From assembly GCA_013180625.2 (NCBI GenBank), contig SNVD02013297.1, positions 1 through 64,000 of the forward strand: a DNA stretch of 64,000 nt, read 5' to 3'. Under the pieces are notes generated by a model. It did no database searches and was not told where the DNA came from. It saw only the letters and a program-made list of their open reading frames with translations. How positions within the stretch are numbered: position 1 is the first letter of the stretch; every line of letters begins with the position of its first letter. The DNA comes from Boswellia sacra. Taxonomy: Eukaryota > Streptophyta > Magnoliopsida > Sapindales > Burseraceae. A program made the position numbers and the translations under genes. Below are positions 47,010-60,728 of the stretch, piece by piece.

Positions 47010-47636
47010 GTTTGCTCTCTGCTTTCCTTCTTTCTTTCTTTCTTTCTTTGGAGAGCTTCAGATCTGGACCCAATTTTCTGCATAATTACCAACTTGTCCT
47101 CGTTTGCTTTGTTCCTCCTAAAGTGTAGATCTTGATCTGTTTCTGTTAATTAATTAATTATTTTTTTTGGTGAAATTAATTTGGATAAAAATGTGAATGT
47201 AAATGTAATTTTTGTTTATTTTTTGGTTTTTTATTTAATTAATTTAACAATTATGCTAAGTGCAGACAGGACAAACAGAAAAGTTAACATCAAATTAATT
47301 AGAAATTATTAAATAATTTGTGATAAATTGGACAAAGTTTTTGTATTGTTGTTTACGTTTGCTTGAAATGCAATTATCTTGCGGATTTCTTGTATTGATA
47401 AAGCTCTTGTTTGCGTTGAAGACTTGCTAAAGAGAAGATTGATTGGTTGACTGTTTGCTAAAATAGCTGGAAGAAAAAGAAAAAACCCTTAAAAACTGCT
47501 ATAAATAGCATTTGCGTTGAATTTATACTTTTGTTTTTATCTTGAGTTTGTTTTGTTTTGTTTTTATATATAGTTGTTAAATGATTTGGTTGATAGATCT
47601 GTTATCTTGATAGACAAAGACTGAATCTCTGTGCAG
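47010..47636 (+). other. Likely 5'-UTR intron of the invertase gene
   Basis: A donor-like AAG|GTTTGC at 47009/47010 and an acceptor TGTGCAG ending at 47636 bound a T-rich 627-bp stretch. The second leader exon starts at 47637, 27 bp before the ATG. No long ORF continues through it. The exact donor is inferred. Confidence 0.6.
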
Positions 47637-47663
47637 TGAACAAATTTCGAAGGGAAGAAAGAA

Positions 47664-50600
47664 ATGGACGGGTCTAGAGAGGTGTTGGGACTGAGAAATG
47701 TGGGTTCACATTGCTCAATCTCGGAAATGGACGACTATGATCTTTCTCGCCTTCTTGATAAGCCCAGGCTTAACATCGAGAGGCAGAGATCATTTGACGA
47801 GAGGTCGCTTAGTGAGCTCTCCATTGGTTTGTCAAGGGGAGGTGTTGATAATTATGAAAGTACCTACTCGCCCGGTGGTAGGTCAGTATTGGACACGCCG
47901 GCATCTTCAACTAGGAACTCGTTTGAACCTCACCCGATGGTGGCAGAGGCCTGGGAGGCTCTGAGAAGGTCATTGGTGTATTTCAGGGGTCAGCCAGTTG
48001 GTACCATTGCCGCATATGATCATGCTTCAGAGGAGGTTTTGAACTATGATCAGGTAAAATTTTGACTACACTAGTTTCAAAGGCTTCTTATTCTTATTGG
48101 TTTTGCTTGTTGATGCCAACTTTGAGACAACCTTTTTGACCCATAAGAGCTTTGGAAACAATTTTAGTGGAATGCATAAAATTAGTAACTCTAATTTGAG
48201 TTTAAGAAGTGTTAACTTTGATCAGATTAAAGAGCCAATGATTTTATAGAAAACCATTATACTATGCAGGCTGATTTATTGGAAAATGCAAAGGTTGGAA
48301 ACTTTGATTCAAGTTATAATGTGTTTTGATGATGATTTAGGTGAAAGATGAATTTGGAAGTACACTTAATTAAGAAAAAGAGGAGAGTTTGAATTCAATG
48401 TCATGCCCTAAATTTTTGAGATCATGAAAATTTCTAAGTTTTTGATCTGTCTGAGTCAGATTAAGTTCAAAATCACTCAAGTAAATATTCACTATTGAAA
48501 TCTGAGAGCCTTCAATACTTTGTTTAATCATATGATTCTGGAACTTTTAGCTCTAATTTGATATATGATTTTATATAGGTTTTTGTACGAGATTTTGTGC
48601 CAAGTGCTTTAGCTTTTCTGATGAATGGTGAGCCTGATATTGTCAAGAACTTCCTCTTGAAGACTCTGCAACTTCAAGGATGGGAGAAAAGAATAGATCG
48701 ATTCAAGCTTGGTGAAGGTGCAATGCCAGCTAGCTTCAAAGTTCTTCATGATCCTGTTCGAAAAACAGATACTATCATAGCGGATTTTGGAGAAAGTGCT
48801 ATTGGAAGAGTTGCTCCAGTTGACTCTGGGTTCTGGTGGATTATTCTGCTCCGTGCATATACAAAATCGACTGGGGATTACACTCTGGCAGATACCCCAG
48901 AGTGTCAAAAGGGGATGAGGCTCATTCTGGCACTCTGTCTGTCAGAAGGGTTTGACACTTTTCCCACACTGCTTTGTGCTGATGGGTGCTCAATGATTGA
49001 TCGGAGAATGGTAAGCTTTCATCATGATCCTTTTTAGTCGTTTGTCAGCCATGCATTTGGTTGCACTTCAAGCTGCTACTTGGTGAAACTAATGATGCTT
49101 TGTTTGCGATTTATTGAATCTGTTGTAGTTTGAAGATGTAGTAAATCGGTATTAATGAACATCTATAAATCATTACTTACAGTTTCCTGTTCAGAACCAT
49201 GCTAGCTGATCAGTGCTTGGCTTGATCCAAATATGTGGATGCCTTAAAAACAACCCAGGATATGATTCGTTTGGAAAGAATTGAAGACACTACTTTATAT
49301 TTACAATAGGGTAATTAATAGCCCAAGTATTAATGATATTCAAGGTTTTTTTTTTTTTAAATTTTTTTTTAAATTTTAATTCAAAATTCAAGTATGGCTT
49401 TGATTACAAAATTCAGGATTCTTTTACATTTGTGCATCTTTTTCTGGAAAAATAATTATGGATAAGCTTATGATGGTTCTAAGATGATATTTAAAAAAAA
49501 TTGTCTATTGACATAGGATATATATGACCGTTTTGGTTGTCGAATATATATTAGGCGATATATTAATTGCTATATGGCGTAAGTTTGGATGCTTTTAAGA
49601 GTATTAAGTGCCTATGGATGTTGTTCATATTTTATGAACATGCTCATATCAAACTTCTGGTGAATGAGTGGTAAATAAGCTATAAATTTATTAAAGTTTA
49701 AACTATTTCTGCTGCCTTGATCATTGTGAGGACAAAGGGTGGGCCAAAAGGGTTGTGGTTTGGATGGGAATACTGGCATTGAATCTGTAAACGGATTGTT
49801 TTTTCTTCTGGTGGACTGCATTGGGTTGGCCTTCTTCGGATTGTTTACTTTATCTACATCTCTACTTTAAGCCGTGGAAACTTATTATTTAAAAATCAAA
49901 TGAACGCAAGAAATTTCAGTATAAAATCTATACATATTCATTGATATAGTCAATGGAAAATTAGTCCGCATGTTACATATCTTTGCGCATGGTTTGGTAT
50001 AAATTACTCAAGAGTCAAATTTTGCTGGTTGCTGGGCTGTTCTGTATTATCAGATGCTTCTTATTAACATAACATTTATTTTCTATGACTCAAATACTTG
50101 TGCATTTGACATCTGTTTGAAGCATAGATCAATAACTGGGAAGTCAAAGACACCTGTGGTACTATAAATACTGTGCAGAAAGCTGTATAGCTGGGTTTTT
50201 TTGATTTCATATATTTTCAGATCATGTAAAAATCTTCAGGATGTTTTTAGAAGTTAACATTTTGCATTGAAACTTAAGTATACAGTGTGGACTGTGTTTG
50301 AGAAGAGACCTTTTTGCCTTTACTTTTAAGAATTTGTTCTAGATGAATGAAAAAGGAGAATCAAGATTCATAGACTGCAGATTAGATATTTGTGGTGTGC
50401 CCTAGATTTTAGGTTATTATGATTCAGAGTTTCTGAAGTTTAAATATTTCATGTCCTCACAAGCCTAAACAAAATTTAAAGGATTTTTCTTAATAGTAAT
50501 GTTTACTACCATTTTCTTTTAGTACTTCTCCAACGTTCCACCTAGAATTCATTAAAATGCTTATGTATGGGGCATTTTGTATAAAAAGATGACTTGGGAA

Positions 50601-52351
50601 AACACTGCATAAGTGACTCTTTGCTTCATCCACTGAACTTGTGAGTTTCACCTCTACGTAAGCTTAACTCTGTCAAGCCTCTACGAGTAGTGAAGAATTA
50701 TATAAAGTTGTGATTGGTTGTTGACCAAGGGAAAGCTCATACAATATATGTTTTATTGGTTACAGCTATTTGACTTTTTCCCATTCTATGAATTAGCAGC
50801 AATGTTGTTACTGCAGTCATTCTTTATCACATGTGTAACTGTCATGATGACATTTAATATCTTTCTGTTGTATTTGTCGCTATAACACATTTCTCAAGCT
50901 TTCATATAGTTCCCATCATCATTTGTCCAAAAAAAGAAAAGAAAAAAAACAAAAAAAAGGAAATCAGATTCTTCATCTTTTCATTGCATATGTAATTTCA
51001 ATTTGTCATGCTCTAGTATCGTGGGCTGTTTAGTCTCTTTGTTGTTGATATTTCTGTCTGCTGTACTTGGAAAAGGGAAAAGGGAAAATAATGTATCAAC
51101 ACTTTATCTCATGTTATAATGCTTTTTAGATATAACCTTGACTTTCTTAGGGCTAGTTGAAGAGTCCCCTTGTATTTTATTATATGTTATATTTCTTTGT
51201 ACATTATTTAAAATTGTTAAATTTACTTTTCAGGGTATTTATGGTTATCCCATCGAAATTCAAGCACTGTTTTTTATGGCACTAAGATGCGCTTTGTCAA
51301 TGTTGAAACATGACGCTGAAGGGAAAGAATTTGTTGAGAGAATTGTGAAACGTTTGCATGCCTTGAGTTATCATATGAGAAGTTACTTCTGGCTTGACTT
51401 TCAACAGTTAAATGACATATACAGATATAAAACAGAGGAATACTCTCACACGGCAGTAAATAAATTTAATGTTATTCCTGATTCAATCCCTGAATGGGTT
51501 TTCGATTTTATGCCAACACGTGGTGGCTACTTCATTGGCAATGTGAGCCCTGCAAGGATGGATTTTAGATGGTTTGCTTTAGGTAACTGTGTTGCAATTC
51601 TGTCTTCTCTTGCAACACCAGAACAATCAATGGCAATCATGGATCTTATTGAAGCTCGTTGGGAGGAGCTAGTAGGTGAAATGCCACTAAAAATTGCTTA
51701 CCCTGCTATAGAAAGTCATGAGTGGCGGATTGTAACTGGTTGTGATCCCAAGAATACTAGATGGAGTTACCATAACGGAGGTTCTTGGCCAGGTTTGTTT
51801 CATCTTCGTTGATTTATTTAATTTTATAGTACAATATTAGAACAGTAGCTGTTGAGAGTATGTGATGCTGAAAGTCAATTCTTTTTATTGTTTTCTCTTA
51901 GAAATAGGCTATTCTTTTAACGGTAGATATTAGTTTGTATAAAAGAGCTTATGCAAACTATTTTGTATGTAGTATTCTTTTTTCTCCGAATTATTGGCTG
52001 GAAGTTTGAAGCATCATCAAAATTTCCTGAATTTTCATATTTATCTTGAATGCAGTGCTTCTATGGATGCTAACGGCTGCATGCATTAAAACGGGGAGGC
52101 CACAAATTGCAAAACGAGCAATTGATCTCGCTGAATCCCGTTTGCTAAAAGATAGCTGGCCAGAATATTATGATGGGAAACTGGGAAGATATATTGGCAA
52201 ACAAGCGAGGAAATATCAGACATGGTCAATTGCAGGATATTTGGTGGCGAAGATGATGCTGGAGGATCCCTCGCACTTGGGGATGATTTCCCTGGAAGAG
52301 GATAAACAGATGAAACCAGTGATTAAAAGGTCATCTTCCTGGACTTGCTGA
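47664..52351 (+). CDS. CINV2: Neutral/alkaline invertase, cytosolic (GH100)
   Basis: Hydrolyses sucrose to glucose and fructose in the cytosol. Four coding exons: 47664-48053, 48579-49010, 51234-51792 and 52056-52351. The junctions are GT/AG, keep frame throughout, and give 558 residues, the normal length for cytosolic members. There is no transit or signal peptide. The N-terminus MDGSREVLG has the [12 protein letters not shown] and [13 protein letters not shown] segments typical of Arabidopsis CINV1/CINV2. The GH100 core follows, with [41 protein letters not shown] (Asp212, a likely catalytic acid), [30 protein letters not shown] (Glu434/437, candidate second catalytic acid) and [16 protein letters not shown]. 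The C-terminus KRSSSWTC keeps the serine region that, in CINV1, is phosphorylated by calcium-dependent kinases and bound by 14-3-3 proteins. Intron 2 is long (2.2 kb). The symbol means CINV2-like; paralogue assignment is not certain. Confidence 0.96.
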
Positions 52352-52610
52352 AGAAGGTGCAAGCGAACAAGAAAAAATAGCAGAAAAAAGGCTAGGAATG
52401 AAGGAAAGGAAAAAGAAAAAGAACGAAAGAACTGGGAGACGAGATCTTGGGAATTTCTTTATAATAACACTATTCTTTGGTGTCTGTCCTTCTAGGTCTG
52501 ATTGAAAGTTTGGTTTTTCTGTACTATAGCATCTGCTAAGACTAGTCTCTTTCTTATCAAATAATGAAAAGATACGTTTTGCTGTTTGTGTTTATTAAAT
52601 TTTTGGATGG
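52352..52610 (+). other. 3' UTR of the invertase gene
   Basis: After the TGA the transcript likely runs through a purine-rich stretch and then T-rich sequence, with AATAAT (about 52560) and ATTAAA (about 52594) as candidate poly(A) signals. The exact end cannot be set from sequence. Confidence 0.5.
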
Positions 52611-54099
52611 CATGGTGTGAATGCCATGCGCTTGTTAAGGTTTCAAGGACTTTCGATGGCCACAATGAAGCAAAAGTTGTCTTCATTTGTTTTGCACGTT
52701 TTACCGGATAAAAAAAAAGTTGTTACCCACGGACTCAGTGGGATTCACTTCTCTGTCTAATCCTTGCATTTACCCAAAATCTGCTTTCAACACTTTTCTT
52801 CAGATCTTGTCATGTTCACCAAAATTCTAGTTTTGACAGCTACTTGAAGATACTATTATTTTGTTTGTGAGTACAACTATTCGTTCGTCATGAAAAGCAA
52901 GAGAAAAATAACTGTTGTTACACTTGAAGTTTATTCGGTATTATTTTTGAAAAAAGAAATGAATTAAGGTGACCGCTCTTTATCATTGAAATTAACTCAT
53001 GAAACGAGGGGATTAAATGGGAAGAAGAGGCATCAACTAAAGAATTAGAAAAAAAAAAGATATAAAAAAAGAAAAATCTACTTTTTAAATTTAGCGGGAA
53101 AAAATAAAAAATAAATAATACTCTCTCACTTCGAAGAGACGTGATAAAAGGATCATACTACTTAAACTTAATTTTTCTTTAATTTAAATTATTTGCATTC
53201 TTCTATTAGCTCAGTATCTTGCAATCAACTCAGTAAAAGGCTTTCTTTGAAATTTCTTGATGTGTTGTCTACGAGACAATTAACAAACAGCATAAGAGTA
53301 TGTACTTAAATCAATAATTTTATGTCACCTCGGTCGTCAAGAGTTGGTGCCGAGGGGGACATATGTTGAACTTGAACTAAGTGACAACAATAGAATTTTT
53401 GTGACCTTGCACCTCATTACATTTTATGGATCAAGCGATAAGTGTTGACATGCGCCACTCTATAATTGGCCTAGATCTTGAATTTGCGATGCTATTTTAG
53501 AAAGTTGTAGAAAGTGAGGTGGCCTTCTTAGCTGTTGACACGTCATCGTTAACGAACGACTTAGATCTTACACACGAGATAAGAGTCTACTATGTAAACC
53601 GTAGAAAATAAAATGAAGAAGGCTGATCAATTGATTCTCTCCTCAAATTTGCAAAGTCATCTCTGCTCTTCAACTTGGGTTGACTTAGTCTTCGTCTTCT
53701 TCATTTCCTCCCTAGTTGCTATAACATACTATTACACACCGGTAAATGCCATTATTTCATCATTAAACTATTAACAAGTAGATTAACTTCACAGTTATAG
53801 GGTTGACGTCGAAGAAACCATCGACGTCCATTGACATTTAAGGTGTTTTATAGTTGGATTGATTGTGAAAGAAGCTAAGCCAACATGAAGGAGTTTAAAA
53901 AATTCTTCGGCAATTTACTGAGTTAGGGATCCACTTATTGAGTTGATGGATGAGGTGGCTAGTTGAAGGTTTTTTTTAGCTCTTTCTACTATCTTTGGGA
54001 GTGATTGTCATTTGTTTTTTTTTTAAATCTTTGTATTAGAATAATGTAGTCATTACGAGGTTCATGAATGATACATGTCATGTTGCCATAAATCGGTAC
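52611..54099. other. Intergenic region downstream of the invertase gene
   Basis: No gene is supported. The antisense ORF at 52492-52686 overlaps the UTR and has no domain. Confidence 0.5.
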
Positions 54100-56020
54100 C
54101 TGATTATGGTATCACAGTGCCTTTGCAAGTACCACCACCCTTTTGAGAAGAAGGAAGCTTGAATCCAAATCAAATCTCACCTTTATTGGATTCACTCTGA
54201 TTGACATGATTTTCTACTATAGAAGGCAACTTCTCTTCTTTTCCCAAATGACTTTCAATTCCCTCAAGTTCTTTAGTCATGATAGTTTTTCAGTTCCCAA
54301 ACGCATCCAAGATCTGGCGGTTACTTGATTGCAATTCATTGATTGCGCTCTTGTTTTTCCCATAAGAATGCAATCCTTCCTTGATTGTTCACATTTAGTT
54401 TCCTTTTTCCTCTCCCTTTCTCTGTGCATTATCGCCTCTCTTTTTACTATATCTCTTTGATTCTTCTAATTTTGCTCCCTGGTATTTCCAAATTTTTCCC
54501 TCCGACTTCTTATAGCTACCACAAAATTAGCTATCAATCGTATGTCTTTGGAAGAGCTTTGAATGGAATGCAGAGTGCCTCCGATCTTAGATTGCCCCTT
54601 CCACCCAAAGGGACTCAATTATAAAAGGGATTAACAGTGCTTTTGTAATCTTATCTCAGCATCATCTGGAAGCCATTTGATTGCCTTTCTATTCTTTGAT
54701 TGCAAAATTCCTTTACTGTAGTAACCTATGCCTTATGCAATTTACTTTTAATATGTATTGGGGCATTTCTGCAATGACGATTGTAAATGAGAAAAGGGGG
54801 CTTAATTTGGGTTAGATTTCCTTTGCTTTTACCAATTGAGAAAGTGTACTAACGCATGTGCAAGGTATTACGCCTCTCTCCGTTCCAGCCGAACAATGTT
54901 CGAAGGCTTCTTAGACACCAAAAAAGGATAGAAAGTTGACTAGGTATTACTCCAACAAGGTTTCCTTTTACTCTCCTTTTGTGTTTTTTGTTTTTTTGAC
55001 TGGGATGAACTATGTTTCCTTCTTTGTTATTGGGGATTTTTTTTTGAGTTGCGCGTGGATAGGCTGGGCTTTCTGCGAAAGAGTATGTCCCTATTTCAGT
55101 TTGATGGCTCTTCCGTGTAACATCCAATTATTTTTGCTTTCTATCTCCTATGTTGGTCCATTTTTGCATTACCCCTTGGCACACCACTTGGCTTTCGTTG
55201 GAAAGAGGGTATTGGACATTGTTGGGAATCTTTCTCTTGGGAAAAGGGAAGATTTGGATGCTGAAGTCGAGGTTAAAGGGAATCGGAAGATTGTATTCTT
55301 GAGGATGACAAAGACAGTGGGTTGATGCGGGTGACTATGATTATGGTGGTTGGTTGGGGGCTTTTGTAGGTAGGAAGTTGGTTGGTTATAAAAAGGGGTG
55401 TTTTTCAGAGTTTTACTTGTTCTACTACTACAAGTGGTTTGCCTTTCATGACTATTGCTACAAGGTCTTATCATATCTATATCGTCCTTCAAGTAAGGGA
55501 CGGTGAGCCTGATTAGGTCAAAGGTAGTATTCTTAACGTCATGTCCAAAGTTTTTGCTTCTTCTAAGAGGAAATGGGATGTTGGTTCTTTGAGAAGGTTT
55601 AGGCTGCAAGACATATTATTGTTTTTAAAGGGAAGAAGTCTTTAGATAATTTTGGAGTGAATAAGGTGAAGGCATCGATTGAAGGTCAAAAGTTGACGGT
55701 AGAGGCCATCAGGGTGGGTCTATTATCTTCATTTTGTCTAACTTGATGATACTTCTACTCTATTTCATGCTTTTGTGACTGTGTTTGTTGCCTGTGTTAA
55801 TGGCTAGGTGCAAAGGTTGAATGCATGAAGGGTGAGTTAGAGGGGTTTAAAGGTGGATAGCATAACAGAGACCATGGAAAACGTCTTTGTTGCTTGTATC
55901 AAAGTGGGCAAGTAAAAGTGATGAGTTAATTTGTTTTGACACTCCTTTCATATATTTTGTTAGTGTTTGAGCATTTTATTTGCTATTTATGTTTAGTTTA
56001 ATGTGTTTACCTCTACTAGA
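54100..56020 (+). other. Probable decayed retrotransposon DNA
   Basis: TATGGTATCACAGTGCC (about 54105-54121) resembles the TGGTATCAGAGC primer site of Copia-type elements, which suggests 5' interior sequence starts here. An ORF at 54936-55325 and fragments up to 55720 (for example ASIEGQKLTVEAIRVG) are open for short distances, but I do not recognise a domain. No LTR ends were fixed. Confidence 0.35.
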
Positions 56021-58765
56021 TAATCAACTTCTCAGAATAAATTGTTCTACAATGAAACAGACAATGTGCCATATGCCATTCGAGAGCTCTTGAAATCTAC
56101 TTTTTGGAGAATTTTATGATTCATGAATCGACGTTGTGTACTAGATGTTAAGATTAAAAAAGGAAAAGTAACTTAAGACTATAATTTTGCATGTTTTCAG
56201 CATCACAGGGCAGCTAGAAGGCCCTGGAGCACCCAATCCCCTTGGCTCTAGTGCTTACACAACTCCCCTGCACACCTTTTAGGCCTTTTGGGTGCTCCAG
56301 CGGCTGGTGACAAGTTGTTAAGTGATTTCATACTTTTCTCACTTGGGAATGAAAGGGTATTCAAGGAATAAGCTATGGTTTCGAAAAGGGACTCACTTGG
56401 ACTCAATTTGGACTTGAAACCAAGAGGAAATATATAAGCGTTAGAATTTTGCTTATGGTTTTGAGACCTAGTGATGATAACAGGAGATAGCAATCATAAG
56501 TCCTTCCTAGACTAGCAAGGACACCGAGAATCAAACACCAAGAAATAGATAGAAAAGCCAAGTAGGTTTAGGACCGGCACCTTACCGATAAGGGGAGAGT
56601 GGTTAAGACCCTATAAATTATGCTTGCTTGATGCATTGTGAATCGACTTGAGTAATAGGTGGTCAAGTAGGTTTACGAATTACCTCTACGGTGGGTAAAG
56701 TCATCGTGGGGATTACCTCCTCCGAAATGGTAAGCGTTAGAATTACAGTTGTTGCCTCTAACATTACAGGCGTGCACCCCTAGACAGAAGTGACACCTGT
56801 AACCTTTGAAACCCTAGTGATGCCTCTATTTAAAGGAACGTGCCTATAACCTTATAGGTGCACGCTTGGAGCAGTCCCAGATTAGAAAAAGAGCTCATTT
56901 TTAGGCTCTTGAAAGCCTATATAATGGAACCTGACCTTTGGTTCTTGGCAAGCAGTTTTCAGTGTAAAAATATCTAAAAACTCATATTTTGAGGGATCCT
57001 GAATGTTTTCAGAGACTCTTTTTAGTATAAATATTTTTTAGTATTTTCTTGCTGTTCCGAGCGCCCTCTGTAAAATTCTGAGGCACTCTCACTAGTCAAA
57101 GAATCAACTTTTGATTAAATTTAAAATTTGATAAGTTTTATAAGGGCCTCCTCTTTAGTTTAAATATTTTGTTTAGATTAGTTTGCCATGTTTAGGCATA
57201 ATTAGAAATAATTATGCTATGTTTAACTGAGGATTATTTTACTCAATTAGTAGTTAATTGTCATGTTTAGTTTATGATTGATTTAGTTAATTATTAGATT
57301 AATTGCCATGATTAGTAGTTTAATTAATTATGTTTAATAGTTAATTACGTAGTTAATTAGCCAGTAATTAGTTGTTAATTTGTCATTAATTAGAGTTTAA
57401 TTAGTAGTTAAATATGCATGATTAATAGATAATTAGTTGATAATTAGCAGTTAATTATATGATAGATTAGCAATTAGTTAAGTATGATTAGTGATTATTT
57501 AGTGGTTAATTACGCATGACTAGAATGATTGATCAATGATGCTGTAATTAGTACAAAAATCATATATTCAGATTAATTTTTACTTTGATTATGCCCGTTA
57601 TTATTAATGTCCTTGTTCAATGATGGAGAATCAGCTTGAAACTCATTTAGTTTGCAATTATTTAAATTATTTTATTGCAATTATTGTTATGTGGCATGGT
57701 TGTAATCCCTAATTCTTTCCCCCATGTTTAATAGAAATGTAATCAATTCTCCTCCCTCTTTCTATGAATGTATATAAACTGTTGACACCTCGTATGTAAT
57801 AATAAAATAAAAGTAGTTGTTTACGTAATAAAACATAGGATTTAAGGAGGATAACATTAATGACCTAGAATCTAAAACTCAGTAAACCCAGAGTGGAGGC
57901 CAGATTAATGTTTAGGCGGATATAACTTGTACCTAACTTCCCAAGCCTGTCTCTGAAACGGTGATGGGGAGTTAGGTCTAAAAGCGTAGGAATCGACTGC
58001 CGTCATTCAAAACTTTTTCCATGGTTATTTACCTGGGTGGTGACTCTAACTTTTTTTCTGGGTGAGGTCATATGGGGGAACTGAGTCAAAAGGTCGCTCA
58101 TAGTGGTGATTCTACTGTAGACCTATAGAAGTTGATTCTGATTGGGATTACTGAGATTATTTTGTCCTGAGTCATTATATGTTATCCTCATGCATCACTA
58201 CACTTGCAAACTAGCACTAACTGCCTTTATTTATCTGACCGATGGCTTTGAGATAAGGATTCCTTGTGTTCCATTTGAGCCTTGGAGACTTATATCATTG
58301 ATAACCACCATCTTAAGCACGTACCATTAAGATGATATAAAAGTGGGACGACCTTCCACTTGAGGATACCTCTTGCTCAAGGGCACCTTTGGCCATTGAG
58401 CACAGACTAAAGCTCATATAGATAAACTTAGTAGCAATTCTTTGGATTACCCAAAATCTCTGGTTGTTTGCATAAACCCTTGAAGTCACGTGAACACTAC
58501 AACTCTCTATGGAAATAATGAGAACATTACTGTAACCACCATATAAATGCCACAAGATACTGACTATGTCTTCATACCAACTCAAGAACAGGTAATTGAT
58601 ATGGATTCATTGCCACAATATTTGGGGTATCAATCTTGGTTGCACCAAAGTTCACTTCATGCCTATAAGACTTACTGTGAACGGGGCTTTCAACCTGTCA
58701 GAGCGTTTACGACCACGACACTGTATCAAAACCTCTTTTGAAACTTAATGGAACACAAATGAGCC
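56021..58765. repeat. LTR-like repetitive region, boundaries unresolved
   Basis: The segment at about 56085-56150 (GAGAGCTCTTGAAATCTACT and on) is a diverged match to the LTR core of elements A and B. GCCTATATAATGG (about 56928) is promoter-like. From 57185 to 57545 runs a degenerate TTAATTAG-type low-complexity array. At 57783-58120 the reverse complement ends GGTGTCAACA and carries GAGTCACCACCCA, mirroring the start of the LTR-like segment at 58766, so related LTR material sits in opposite orientation. The ORFs here have no domain. Confidence 0.45.
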
Positions 58766-60599
58766 ATGGACACGTCTAGAGAAATGGAGTCACCACCCAA
58801 TTATTCAATTGGAAATAAAGGGAGGCAATCCAATCTCTTACTTTAGGACCTAAGCTACTACCATCCCTTCAGAGATGAGTTCGGAAAGTTAGCTATGAGC
58901 CATTCGTCTCGCTCAGATAAAAATCTAGCCTCCACTAGGGTATATCAAATAAAAATAGCTTATGTTTCCATTTTTATCTTTATTAAGTATGGGAGGTGAT
59001 TATTCAATTAATGGTAATATATTCATACAAAGAAAGAGGGAGGAGAATGGATTATATTTCCATTAAAAATGAGGGGAGGAGAAGAGGATTACATCGCTTG
59101 TTCCTCAACAATAAAATAAAATAATTCTACTTTAATACTTCAAATAAAATATTCTATACATTCATATGAATCATACATTCAAGAATCAATTCAAAACCCA
59201 GTAGATGATGAATTCCTCGCCACTATATGTGAGTATATTCAACATCTATTAAGCTTCTTTCATGACATCATTCAAATATTTATTCAATTATTCCAAGTGA
59301 TGGTCCCTCACAACCAATGTGAGTCCACCACTTTTTCATGGCATCATACAATAACACTTCTAAACATGACATATTCTTAATATATTCACACATTCATAAA
59401 TCAATTAATCCAAACAAAGCCATAATCTAGAATCACAACATTCTAGCTTAGATTTGATAATTCTATCATAGTAGTTCTCCTTATTGCTATTCTAGCATAA
59501 TTCATATCAATTTGTAGTGAATAATGGCATGTCTAGCTTAAGTATGGCATTTCTAGTTTAATTCAATCAATCAAAATCAAACAAAGCTATTCTAGCTCAA
59601 TCCAAGCATTCAAGGGGTAATTAAGGTAATTTACACCTATTTTATACAATTTTCTAGCATAGTTCAAAGCAATCATAAGTTTTCCTAATATGATTCTATT
59701 CATGTGCTCTTTAACATGATTTTAGACATGTGCTCCTAAGCATGATTCTAAGTTTTCGCAAATAAAATAAATTCCTAATCATGATTCTAATAAAGAAAGG
59801 AAAGTGGACTTACCTAGACATGCATTTTCACCTTGCAAAACAAATAAAGGATTAAACAATTCTACAAAATCCTAATCATGCTTCTAAGCATTAAAATAAA
59901 TCCTAAATATGCTAATTTTAAGCATAAACAATTTTAAACATGCTTATTTTTAAGTAAGAAAAATAAATAAAAGAATAGGAGGGAGAAAACAAAACTACTC
60001 TCAAAACCTACCCTTTTCGGGTTTAAAGCAATATAAAATATCCGAAAATTTTAAACTAGAAAAGACTCATAAAATTCTCAAGTGTGTCTTCAATAAGGAG
60101 AAGAGATGAATTTGATGTGTCTTGAGAAGTGAGGAGAGGGAGTGTTTATATAGGAGAGGGGTTGAGTTGAAAAAGGAAGAAGAAAAAGGAAAAAGGAAAG
60201 TTTGAATCGCAATTTTTCAAAAATAAGGGGACAACAATCGGGCGGCTATTTGCACTCTAAACCTTCCTATTTTGTTCCTATTTTGTAATTTTGTAGTGTA
60301 GTCCCTTCTGACCTTTGTCTATTTGATCGCTTGTAACTTTTTGAATTCAACTCTGATTTACGATCCATGAATATTTACAAAAATTAGACATTCGTAGCTT
60401 CGCAACGGTATATGAGTCATCAACAAACTCCTTTTGGATTAATTTTTGTGATTTTTTGAAGTCATATGTCAATTCTTGAGACCCTTTGCCGCTTCCTTCT
60501 CATCCCTTTCCTTTTCAACTTCTAAGGGCATTTCGATCATTTTTTTTGCTCAACATTTATACTTATTTTGTCTTTGAGCCTAAAAAATCTAGTGTCTAC
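58766..60599 (+). repeat. LTR-like segment of a Tat/Ogre-type element
   Basis: Begins about TGGACACGTCTAGAG with GGAGTCACCACCCA just inside. It has a promoter-like TTTATATAGGAGAGG (about 60146) and ends AGTGTCTACA (60590-60599), followed by GTTGCCCCCTACTTTGG, where the interior would start. No second LTR is in the window, so the assignment rests on these motifs and on the following repeat arrays and gag-side ORF. Confidence 0.5.
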
Positions 60600-60728
60600 A
60601 GGTTGCCCCCTACTTTGGAGAGGTTTGTGTGACACAAAGGTCAACAACGTACTCTCGTCTCGTCTTTCCTTCTTCCATCTCGACATCTTCGTCTTCGTCA
60701 TCTTTCCTCTTTCATTCATATGAAAAGG

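Noticed and set aside
48609..48908. 99-aa antisense ORF in invertase exon 2
   Set aside because: It is an antisense shadow of a strongly supported coding exon.
54936..55325. 129-aa ORF as a host gene
   Set aside because: No recognisable domain, a hydrophobic low-complexity start, and an overlapping ORF of similar length on the other strand; probably decayed TE sequence.
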